Under the pieces are notes generated by a model. It ran no database searches. It had not been told where the DNA came from and saw only the letters and a list, made by a program, of their open reading frames with translations. This document shows, in pieces, positions 1 through 5,113 of a stretch of 5,113 nucleotides of DNA (positions are counted from its first letter, which is position 1; every line of letters begins with the position of its first letter). Where the stretch lies: positions 1 to 5,113 of the forward strand of contig JAQVSH010000165.1 in NCBI GenBank assembly GCA_028700615.1, written 5' to 3'. A program made the translations under genes and the position numbers. The stretch comes from Bacteroidales bacterium (lineage in GTDB: Bacteria > Bacteroidota > Bacteroidia > Bacteroidales > UBA4181).

Positions 1-712
1 AGAGAAAATCGGCCACAACCAGACAAAGCCCTATCAGGGGTATAGACGATCGCCAACGGAAAGGTTCCGTCTTCCTTTTCGGATACCAGTGCAATACCAG
101 GAAAGGAAAAAGGACCGGAATCATGTACAGACTGAACCAGGACTGAACCATCAGTGACCCGAATTCCCGAATTAAAAATTTATCATAAAGACCGCTCATG
201 GCACTGAGCAATGTTCCGGCATAAATGCAAAACATCCATCGATTGCGGAGAAAAGACAGTCCTTCTTCACGCGCTGCAAAAGAAAAATACCAAAAAAACA
301 GCAGACTGAGAATCAACCCAAACCACTGCATCCCGCCAAGCCTTTCTCCAAAAATCAGCAAGGCTCCGATAAGAGTCCAAAGCGGACCGGTAGCCCGTAC
401 AGGAGATACAATGGAAATAGAAAGATTCTTCATGGCATAATAACTCAAAATCCATGAAGCCCCGACCAGACAGGATTTTAAAAAGATAAAAACATGCGCT
501 CTGAAATCAGCAGGAGGAATATACCAGGAGGTATCCTGCGCTATTTCCGGGTAAAAATGAGAAAAAATAATCAAGGGTAAAAAAACCAGAGCCCCTGTCA
601 ATGAAGCCAAAAACAAAACGGGCAATACGGCATTCCCCCTGAGAGAAAGCTTTTTCAATATATCATAAGCTCCCAGAAGAAGAGCAGAGATAAAAGCAAG
701 AATAACCCACAT
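1..712 (-). CDS. DMT/EamA-family membrane transporter, C-terminus beyond window
   Basis: Predicted inner-membrane permease of the drug/metabolite transporter superfamily; the substrate cannot be told from sequence. The frame opens at ATG 712 and stays open for 237 codons to the window edge. An in-frame stop lies upstream of this ATG, which is its first candidate start. Hydrophobic helices lie at about residues 1-18, 28-52, 75-95, 98-121, 128-146, 159-173, 187-207 and 223-237. The first EamA repeat ends with the family hallmark SPVRATGPLWTLIGALLIFGE (103-123). The second repeat starts near 159, and its YDKFLIREFG echoes YDILKKLSLRG of repeat one, so the internal duplication is visible. Full-length relatives have about 290-300 residues and ten helices, so roughly 60 residues should be missing. 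It starts 14 bp after the SPOR gene stop and is probably the distal gene of the rpoD operon. No Shine-Dalgarno sequence is visible. Confidence 0.88.
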   Translation of the reverse strand, partial: MWVILAFISALLLGAYDILKKLSLRGNAVLPVLFLASLTGALVFLPLIIFSHFYPEIAQDTSWYIPPADFRAHVFIFLKSCLVGASWILSYYAMKNLSISIVSPVRATGPLWTLIGALLIFGERLGGMQWFGLILSLLFFWYFSFAAREEGLSFLRNRWMFCIYAGTLLSAMSGLYDKFLIREFGSLMVQSWFSLYMIPVLFPFLVLHWYPKRKTEPFRWRSSIPLIGLCLVVADFL

Positions 713-726
713 AAAAAGCGGAGTTT

Positions 727-1185
727 TTAATGAAGCGGAGGAAGGGCAATCTGATCAGAAACCAAAAAAGCCGAAGGAAAACTTCGCTTAATGGATACCA
801 GATCGCGGTATGCATCAGTTTTCGTGCGATAATCCCCGACATACACTTTATAATCGGGCTCGGTGTATAGCCAGTATGTGCGAATATGAGGGAATTCCCG
901 GCTAAAACGGGACCTGGCATCCAGTGTTTTTTGACGGGCAGTTTGCCCGGAAGCCGAGATGATGCGGATGCGGAATCCCGGCATATTGCTTTCAGGTTGG
1001 CTTCTGAAAAGTTCAATTTTTCCTTCGATCAGGTCATCAAGACGAGAATTACCGGTAGAAGGGACTTCAGAAGCAACCATTGTGCTGTCTGGCTGGTCAT
1101 TTGCAGAAATACTCCCAAAGCTTTGAGAAAAACAAAAATCCGGTATACTCAGAAGTAAAAGAAACAGCAATAAAAAACGCAACAT
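727..1185 (-). CDS. Secreted SPOR-domain protein
   Basis: A 152-residue exported protein with a C-terminal SPOR domain, a fold known in other proteins to bind peptidoglycan glycan strands stripped of stem peptides. Residues 1-19 form a hydrophobic Sec signal (MLRFLLLFLLLLSIPDFCF) with likely cleavage before Q21. The Cys lacks a proper lipobox, so I do not call a lipoprotein. A polar linker (21-69) leads to the SPOR domain (about 70-148): strand GFRIRI, a helix rich in Arg/Ala, then YKVYVGDYRTKTDAYRDL, the typical KVrvGdf-t-eA signature, and IKRSFPSAFLVSD. I chose ATG 1185 over an in-frame GTG at 1218, because the GTG would overlap the preceding gene and put charged residues before the signal. 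It lies 10 bp after the hydrolase gene and 14 bp before the transporter gene. The exact cellular role is unknown; peptidoglycan or division-site binding is inferred from the domain alone. Confidence 0.85.
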   Translation of the reverse strand: MLRFLLLFLLLLSIPDFCFSQSFGSISANDQPDSTMVASEVPSTGNSRLDDLIEGKIELFRSQPESNMPGFRIRIISASGQTARQKTLDARSRFSREFPHIRTYWLYTEPDYKVYVGDYRTKTDAYRDLVSIKRSFPSAFLVSDQIALPPLH

Positions 1186-1195
1186 GATCAATATT

Positions 1196-1753
1196 TTATT
1201 TGGATCTTTCTTCAGCACTCAAAAGAATAGAGATTTTTTCGAGTGTTTCATCAAAAACCGTATCCAAAGCCAGGTTCAACCCTCTGCAACCTGCTACAAC
1301 CTTTTCGGCCCATTCTATATATAACTTTTTCTTCTCTGTATCCCAGTCAATCGGATAATACATAATATCTCTCAAATTACATATTTTATCAGCGATTCGA
1401 ATCATTTTGGCCGGAACGGAAATACCGGGAGCCGTTTCAACCTGCCTTTGTTTTCTTTCATCATGAGACAAAGACATATCGTCAGTTAACTCCAGAATCA
1501 GATTTAAAACTTCAGATCCGAAAAATTCTTTAATTTCATCCGGAGGGGTGTTGGTGTCTTCAATTACATCATGAAGTGCTCCGGCAATTAACACCCTTGT
1601 TTCAGAAACTCCCGTTTCATATAACAACTGTGTTACGGCAATAGGATGATTAATATAGGGAATACGGGCACTTCCTTTACGCAGTTGACCTGCATGCTTT
1701 TCAGAGGCATATTTTATGGCCTCCAACAATCGACCTGTGTCATCTTGTTCCAT
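1196..1753 (-). CDS. MESH1-like small alarmone hydrolase, HD domain
   Basis: Predicted cytosolic Mn-dependent (p)ppGpp 3'-pyrophosphohydrolase of the single-domain RelA/SpoT hydrolase class, close in layout to metazoan MESH1. The 185 residues hold only the HD domain; no synthetase, TGS or ACT part is present. Visible signature: R25-K26, YINHP with H36, HD at 61-62, ED at 65-66, TDD at 90-92, and ADKICNLRD with D122 and N126. Expected metal ligands H36, H61, D62 and D122 and catalytic E65/D66 are all present, so it should be active. The later ERKQRQVE, YIEWAEKVVAGCRGLN stretches also follow MESH1. I chose ATG 1753; a TTG at 1771 would overlap the rpoD stop and adds a hydrophobic start foreign to the family. 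The gene follows rpoD by 14 bp and is probably co-transcribed with it. Animal MESH1 also cleaves NADPH phosphate, so ppGpp is the likely but not proven substrate. Confidence 0.87.
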   Translation of the reverse strand: MEQDDTGRLLEAIKYASEKHAGQLRKGSARIPYINHPIAVTQLLYETGVSETRVLIAGALHDVIEDTNTPPDEIKEFFGSEVLNLILELTDDMSLSHDERKQRQVETAPGISVPAKMIRIADKICNLRDIMYYPIDWDTEKKKLYIEWAEKVVAGCRGLNLALDTVFDETLEKISILLSAEERSK

Positions 1754-1767
1754 ATTCAAAAGGATGA

Positions 1768-2628
1768 TCAACCCAAATAGCCCTTAAGCAATTTGCTGCG
1801 GGTACTATGACGTAAACGACGGATGGCCTTTTCTTTGATCTGTCTTACTCTTTCTCTGGTCAATCCGAATTGTTCACCAATCTCTTCCAAAGTCATTTCC
1901 TGACCGCCAATTCCGAAGAAAAGCTTAATAATATCCCGTTCGCGGTCGGTTAAAGTGGCTAACGCCCTGTCAATCTCAGTGGAAAGGGACTCCCCTATCA
2001 AGCCTCTGTCTGCAATAGGAGAATCATTATTTACCAAAACATCCAGAAGATTATTGTCTTCTCCTTCAACAAAAGGAGCGTCTACAGATACATGACGACC
2101 TGCCACCCTGAGGGTGTCAGAAATCTTTTCCTTACTAATTTCCAAAACATCAGCCAATTCTTCGGGGGTGGGAATTCTTTCCTGCTCCTGTTCAAACTTG
2201 GAAAATGCCTTGTTAATTTTATTCAGAGATCCTACCTGATTGAGAGGTAAACGAACAATCCTGGATTGTTCCGCAAGGGCCTGCAGAATGGATTGACGAA
2301 TCCACCATACTGCGTATGAAATAAATTTAAAGCCACGGGTTTCATCAAATTTTTCGGCGGCTTTAATCAGTCCAAGATTTCCCTCATTAATAAGGTCGGG
2401 TAAACTTAATCCCTGGTTTTGATACTGTTTTGCTACGGAAACTACAAAACGAAGGTTTGCGCGGGTGAGTTTTTCCAGTGCAATCCTGTCACCCTTGCGG
2501 ATACGTTGCGCTAAATCAACTTCTTCTTCAACCGTAATCAATTCTTCTTTACCAATTTCCTGCAGATATTTATCTAAAGAGGCGCTCTCCCTATTGGTAA
2601 TCGATTTAGTGATTTTAAGTTGTCTCAT
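1768..2628 (-). CDS. rpoD: Primary RNA polymerase sigma factor, Bacteroidota type
   Basis: Housekeeping sigma-70 factor that guides RNA polymerase to most promoters. The 286 residues lack the acidic region 1.1 found in proteobacterial RpoD, as is usual in Bacteroidota. Region 1.2 is at about 15-48. Region 2 spans 52-122, with the core-binding and DNA-melting segment DLINEGNLGLIKAAEKFD and KFISYAVWWIRQSI of regions 2.3-2.4. Region 3 lies at about 124-200. Region 4 spans about 213-280, with the -35-type helix-turn-helix MTLEEIGEQFGLTRERVRQI at 245-264. The family start is MRQLKITKSITNRES, placed at ATG 2628. The frame runs open to 2736, but that stretch contains the promoter and the htrA terminator and is not coding. 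It is first in a four-gene run with the alarmone hydrolase, SPOR and EamA genes. Products of this type recognise TTTG / TAnnTTTG promoters, and such motifs occur in this window. Confidence 0.97.
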   Translation of the reverse strand: MRQLKITKSITNRESASLDKYLQEIGKEELITVEEEVDLAQRIRKGDRIALEKLTRANLRFVVSVAKQYQNQGLSLPDLINEGNLGLIKAAEKFDETRGFKFISYAVWWIRQSILQALAEQSRIVRLPLNQVGSLNKINKAFSKFEQEQERIPTPEELADVLEISKEKISDTLRVAGRHVSVDAPFVEGEDNNLLDVLVNNDSPIADRGLIGESLSTEIDRALATLTDRERDIIKLFFGIGGQEMTLEEIGEQFGLTRERVRQIKEKAIRRLRHSTRSKLLKGYLG

Positions 2629-2648
2629 TTGCTTCAAAAAAATTTTTG

Positions 2649-2680
2649 CGAATATAAGGCAATTTGAATTTACAATCCAA
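2649..2680 (-). promoter_or_regulatory. Predicted rpoD operon promoter
   Basis: Read on the minus strand, TTGG (2680-2677) and TATATTCG (2656-2649) are separated by 20 bp. They match the Bacteroidota -33 TTTG and -7 TAnnTTTG elements, with one mismatch in the -7 box. The site sits between the htrA terminator and the rpoD ATG at 2628. It implies a short leader of roughly 15 nt. No clear Shine-Dalgarno sequence follows. This is a pattern match only. Confidence 0.5.
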
Positions 2681-2715
2681 GTTTTATTTTGCCGTAAGTG
2701 AACTATTTCCGCATT

Positions 2716-2760
2716 AAAAAAAGAAGCGCCCTGCAATTCATAAGGAATCCGGAGCGCTTC
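2716..2760 (-). terminator. Rho-independent terminator of htrA
   Basis: On the minus strand, GAAGCGC (2760-2754) pairs with GCGCTTC (2729-2723). The inner CC and GG also pair around a one-base bulge, and ATTC/GAAT can close a small apical loop. The stem is followed directly by seven U (2722-2716). It begins 30 bp after the htrA stop codon and lies upstream of the rpoD promoter, so it separates htrA from the rpoD operon. Confidence 0.85.
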
Positions 2761-2789
2761 ATCTATTATTCCGCCGTACTTTTCAGATT

Positions 2790-4310
2790 TTACATTTGAA
2801 GAGCATAAGCATATTTTACTCCATTGGGGTATATTCCTTCAATCAGAATGGCCCCTTTGGCATCTTTCAGAATTTCCTGAACATCGGATCCCGATTCAAC
2901 AGGTTGTTTATCCACACGGACAATAATAAACCCTTCCTGAATTCCGGCTTTACGAAATTTCCCCTGCAAGACTTCCTTTACCTGAACCCCGTTTTCAAGT
3001 CTTAAGCGGGTCTTTAACTGATCAGTGACGGGTGAAAAAACAACGCCCAGATTTACTTCTTCATTTTCAGCACGGGCTATCACGTCAGTGGATCCGGACC
3101 GATCGCGCAATGTTGCTGTCACATTGACAGTCTTCCCTTTACGGAGATATTGAACCTGAACCTTATCGTTGGGTCTGAATTTTGAAATCTGTTCCTGAAT
3201 CTGAGATCCGCTGTTTACCTCGACCCCATTGATGGCTGTGACTACATCTCCTTTCTGAATTCCTGCCTTTTCGGCAGCACTTCCTTCAAGGACCTCTTCA
3301 ACATAAACCCCTTTGATCTGATCAAGATCATATTCCTGCGCCAATTCGGAATTAATGTCTCTCATAGAAATACCCAGATAAGCTCTCTGAACCGCACCAT
3401 ACTCAATCAGGTCGGAAACAACCTTCTTCACAATGCTGGTCGGAACCGCAAAGGAATTACCTGAATAGGAACCTGTTCTGGACTGAATGGCGGTATTGAT
3501 CCCGACCAGTTCCCCGCGGACATTTACCAGGGCTCCGCCGCTGTTTCCGGGATTGACGGCAGCATCAGTCTGAATAAAGGATTCAATAGCCATCGTACTG
3601 CGGTTTTGAGCAGGCTGATTCCTCCTTTGTGACTGACCGGGATATCCGTATTGCTGATAGGAATCCTCAGAATCTTCACCGGGTTGTATAATGCCGAGTT
3701 GACGGGACTTTGCGCTGACAATCCCGGCAGTTACCGTAGAGGTAAGATTGTAGGGATTTCCCACAGCCAGGACCCACTCCCCTACTTTCAATGCATCGGA
3801 ATCCCCATACGGAATCACGGGAAGTTCTTTTGCATCCACCTTAATCAGGGCAATATCAGTATTCGGATCGGCGCCTATCAATTTGGCAGAATAGGTTCTT
3901 TTGTCATTCAGGGTAACCTCAATATCATCAGCATTTTTGATGACATGGTTATTGGTAATAATATATCCGTCAGGAGAAATAATCACCCCCGAACCAAATC
4001 CTTCAACTTCCTGTTGCTGCATAGGCATATCGCGGTATCCGAAGAAAAAATCAAAAATAGATCCGCTGCCATAGCTTTGCATAGATTTCACTTTAACATG
4101 AACTACCGCATGAATTGTTTTTTCTGCCGCATAGGTGAAATCAATATTGGTTCCCTGAAGGTTGGGTGCATAACTGGCAAGTTGTGCGGGCTGTGCTGTG
4201 TTTTGAATCATTTGAACCCTGGGACTCGTGTTTTTTGAATACACATAAGACGCCAGAAAACCTCCAACCAGTGCAAACAATAAGGTCAACAATAAATGTT
4301 TTGTTTTCAT
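2790..4310 (-). CDS. HtrA/DegP-family periplasmic serine protease with two PDZ domains
   Basis: ATP-independent protease/chaperone that degrades misfolded envelope proteins; 506 residues, the usual size for a DegP/DegQ-type enzyme. Residues 5-24 are a hydrophobic export signal or membrane anchor; cleavage near residue 20-25 is possible but unclear. The trypsin-like domain spans about 56-300, with an intact triad: H122 (TNNHVI), D152 (NTDIALIK) and S257 (GNSGGAL). PDZ1 spans about 306-402, with the ligand-binding loop YLGI at 311-314. A more divergent PDZ2 lies at about 419-504. The stretch from GIVSA (196-200) to IQTDA (246-250) is about 30 residues longer than in E. coli DegP and rich in Q, Y, P and S; by position it is the L3 sensor loop. 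The gene is monocistronic, with its own terminator, and divergent from two Spy-like genes. I leave the symbol blank because degP and degQ cannot be separated here. Confidence 0.95.
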   Translation of the reverse strand: MKTKHLLLTLLFALVGGFLASYVYSKNTSPRVQMIQNTAQPAQLASYAPNLQGTNIDFTYAAEKTIHAVVHVKVKSMQSYGSGSIFDFFFGYRDMPMQQQEVEGFGSGVIISPDGYIITNNHVIKNADDIEVTLNDKRTYSAKLIGADPNTDIALIKVDAKELPVIPYGDSDALKVGEWVLAVGNPYNLTSTVTAGIVSAKSRQLGIIQPGEDSEDSYQQYGYPGQSQRRNQPAQNRSTMAIESFIQTDAAVNPGNSGGALVNVRGELVGINTAIQSRTGSYSGNSFAVPTSIVKKVVSDLIEYGAVQRAYLGISMRDINSELAQEYDLDQIKGVYVEEVLEGSAAEKAGIQKGDVVTAINGVEVNSGSQIQEQISKFRPNDKVQVQYLRKGKTVNVTATLRDRSGSTDVIARAENEEVNLGVVFSPVTDQLKTRLRLENGVQVKEVLQGKFRKAGIQEGFIIVRVDKQPVESGSDVQEILKDAKGAILIEGIYPNGVKYAYALQM

Positions 4311-4330
4311 TATGTAATGTTTTAAAGGTT

Positions 4331-4341
4331 ATACATTGTAT
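4331..4341. repeat. 11-bp inverted repeat in the htrA leader
   Basis: ATACA-T-TGTAT is a perfect dyad of 5-bp arms about one central base. It lies 20 bp upstream of the htrA start codon and about 30 bp downstream of the predicted -7 box, so inside the transcribed leader. It could be a small operator, but dyads this short in A/T-rich DNA arise readily by chance. Confidence 0.25.
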
Positions 4342-4370
4342 CAAAATGAACTCCTCACTATAAACGCCTG

Positions 4371-4398
4371 CAAAGATAAAGCCAAAAAAAAACGCAAA
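4371..4398 (-). promoter_or_regulatory. Predicted htrA promoter
   Basis: On the minus strand TATCTTTG (4378-4371) matches the Bacteroidota -7 consensus TAnnTTTG at every fixed position. A TTTG lies at 4398-4395, but the 16-bp spacer, which includes a run of nine T, is shorter than the roughly 19-20 bp expected. The -33 contact may therefore be weak and need an activator. The predicted leader is about 54 nt. Confidence 0.6.
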
Positions 4399-4407
4399 CT
4401 TTCACTA

Positions 4408-4443
4408 TTAACACGATTTAACATACCTTAACTCTCTTTTAAC
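4408..4443. promoter_or_regulatory. Four helically phased GTTAA direct repeats, probable activator array
   Basis: On the minus strand GTTAA occurs four times in the order GTTAA-N6-GTTAA-N5-GTTAA-N5-GTTAA. On the plus strand the TTAAC copies are at 4408-4412, 4418-4422, 4428-4432 and 4439-4443. Start-to-start distances are 10, 10 and 11 bp, so all copies face the same side of the helix. The array lies between the divergent htrA and Spy-like promoters. Winged-helix OmpR-family regulators bind such tandem half-sites; the enterobacterial CpxR box is GTAAA-N5-GTAAA. The regulator here is not identified. Confidence 0.55.
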
Positions 4444-4454
4444 GTTGGAATTAG

Positions 4455-4462
4455 TAGGTTTG
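4455..4462 (+). promoter_or_regulatory. Predicted -7 box of the Spy-like gene pair
   Basis: TAGGTTTG matches TAnnTTTG at every fixed position. No good TTTG is seen 19-20 bp upstream; that place is taken by the GTTAA repeats, as would be expected of an activator-dependent promoter. Transcription would start near 4469, giving a leader of about 80 nt that is A/T-rich and without an obvious hairpin. Confidence 0.55.
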
Positions 4463-4549
4463 TTCTGCGGTAAAACACAAAGCGACTCATGGATTTTATC
4501 TATCTGAATCATAATCATAACTATTAATTACGACCTAAATTCTACGATC

Positions 4550-4900
4550 ATGAAAAAATTATTCACTTTAGTTGCGGTTTTAACTTTTGCATCTGCCGTC
4601 TGTATGGCTCAAGCTGACCCTAAGGAAATGGTAGCCAGACAAATGGAACGTTATACATCTGAACTGACACTGACTGCTGAGCAAACTCCTAAAGTAGAGG
4701 CTATTTTGTTGGCCCAGTCTGAAAAAATGGGAAAAATGTTTCAACAGGGACAGGATGGAGATCGTGAAACGATGATGGCCAACATGAAAAAAATGCAAGA
4801 AGAAAATACAGCAAAATTTAAAGAAGTGCTTACCGCAGATCAATTTGCAAAATATCAGAAAATGATGGAAGAGCGCAGAGCGAATCGTCCTCAAATGTAA
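4550..4900 (+). CDS. Small secreted Spy/CpxP-like protein, first paralog
   Basis: A 116-residue exported helical protein. MKKLFTLVAVLTFASAVCMA is a Sec signal, with likely cleavage before Q21. The mature part of about 96 residues is predicted mostly alpha-helical and highly charged. It has two LTxxQ motifs, LTAEQ (41-45) and LTADQ (94-98), spaced as in the Spy/CpxP family of periplasmic chaperones and stress sensors. It is rich in methionine (13 in all, clustered at 60-63, 75-82 and 105-106). I infer a periplasmic chaperone or envelope-stress role from the motifs, size and the divergent HtrA gene; overall similarity to Spy is too weak by eye to be sure. No Shine-Dalgarno sequence is seen; ATG 4550 is fixed by the signal peptide. 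A paralog follows after 46 bp, with no terminator between, so both are probably on one transcript. Confidence 0.8.
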   Translation: MKKLFTLVAVLTFASAVCMAQADPKEMVARQMERYTSELTLTAEQTPKVEAILLAQSEKMGKMFQQGQDGDRETMMANMKKMQEENTAKFKEVLTADQFAKYQKMMEERRANRPQM

Positions 4901-4946
4901 TAAACACCAAACTAACCTTTTAATTATCCCCAAAAAACATTAAAAC

Positions 4947-5113
4947 ATGAAAAAACTTTTCACATTCGCCGCCGGCTTGTTGTTGGCTTCCACTATGGGA
5001 ATGGCTCAACCTGATGCCAAAGAATTCGTTTCTATGCAAATGGAACGTTTTCAAAAGGAAATGAAAATGACTGCTGAACAAACTCCGAAATTTGAAGCCG
5101 CACTCACCGCTTC
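4947..5113 (+). CDS. Small secreted Spy/CpxP-like protein, second paralog, 3' end beyond window
   Basis: ATG 4947 opens a frame of 55 complete codons that runs off the window. The residues begin with the signal MKKLFTFAAGLLLASTMGMA, likely cut before Q21, followed by PDAKEFVSMQMERFQKEMK. Aligned without gaps to the preceding gene, 33 of 55 residues are identical by my count, including MKKLFT, QMER and TAEQTPK. The first LTxxQ motif is MTAEQ here. The gene is therefore a tandem duplicate, probably co-transcribed with its neighbour and with the same inferred periplasmic stress role. The second LTxxQ motif would lie outside the window. No Shine-Dalgarno sequence is visible; the leader is A-rich. 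Confidence 0.8.
   Translation, partial: MKKLFTFAAGLLLASTMGMAQPDAKEFVSMQMERFQKEMKMTAEQTPKFEAALTA

Noticed and set aside
225..455. Short open frames on both strands inside the transporter gene
   Set aside because: The minus-strand frame of the EamA protein is continuous from 712 to the window edge with clear family motifs, so these are shadows.
663..1016. Minus-strand frame of 117 codons spanning the SPOR/EamA junction
   Set aside because: It is out of frame with both real genes, Cys/Ser-rich and without any domain.
1186..1218. GTG start at 1218 for the SPOR gene
   Set aside because: It overlaps the hydrolase stop and places charged residues before the signal peptide; ATG 1185 gives a clean signal.
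1754..1771. TTG start at 1771 for the alarmone hydrolase
   Set aside because: It overlaps the rpoD stop and adds a non-conserved hydrophobic hexapeptide; ATG 1753 fits MESH1-like proteins.
2629..2736. N-terminal extension of the rpoD frame up to 2736
   Set aside because: It would encode 36 residues not seen in the family and overlaps both the htrA terminator hairpin and the predicted promoter; the conserved family start is at 2628.
3651..4238. Long plus-strand open frame of 195 codons antisense to htrA
   Set aside because: It lies wholly within the well-conserved htrA coding region, has no recognisable domain and is best explained as a shadow of codon bias.
4463..4549. Possible riboswitch or attenuator in the roughly 80-nt leader of the Spy-like genes
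   Set aside because: The stretch is A/T-rich and shows no stable hairpin, terminator or leader peptide.
4580..4933. Minus-strand frame antisense to the first Spy-like gene
   Set aside because: The plus-strand frame has a signal peptide, a paralog next door and family-like motifs; the antisense product is His/Phe/Cys-rich low-complexity sequence.

Overview
The window looks like chromosomal DNA of a member of the Bacteroidota; I cannot name the genus. Three things support this. The primary sigma factor is the short (286 aa) Bacteroidota type that lacks region 1.1. The upstream regions carry TAnnTTTG-like -7 boxes instead of TATAAT. Almost no start codon has a clear Shine-Dalgarno sequence, only A/T-rich leaders.

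Layout. Positions 1-2628 on the minus strand hold a tightly packed four-gene run, in transcription order rpoD (2628-1768), a MESH1-like (p)ppGpp hydrolase (1753-1196), a secreted SPOR-domain protein (1185-727) and a DMT/EamA transporter (712 to beyond position 1, C-terminus cut off). The gaps are only 14, 10 and 14 bp, so this is probably one operon driven by a promoter at about 2649-2680. Positions 2716-2760 hold a hairpin followed by seven U on the minus strand, which ends the upstream htrA transcript and insulates rpoD. Positions 2790-4310 (minus) encode a DegP/DegQ-type HtrA protease with two PDZ domains. Positions 4311-4549 are a divergent control region. Positions 4550-4900 and 4947-5113 (plus) encode two tandem paralogous small secreted Spy/CpxP-like proteins; the second is cut off by the window end.

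How the genes fit together. The right half reads as an envelope protein-quality module: a periplasmic protease/chaperone (HtrA) is divergent from a pair of small secreted helical proteins with LTxxQ-type motifs. Between them are four GTTAA direct repeats with start-to-start spacings of 11, 10 and 10 bp (4408-4443). Exact-consensus -7 boxes for both directions lie on either side of the repeats. This resembles the site arrangement of OmpR-family response regulators such as CpxR, which controls degP and cpxP/spy in enterobacteria. It is the most interesting signal in the window. The left half couples the housekeeping sigma factor to a predicted alarmone hydrolase, which would place a growth/stringent-response enzyme under the primary sigma promoter.
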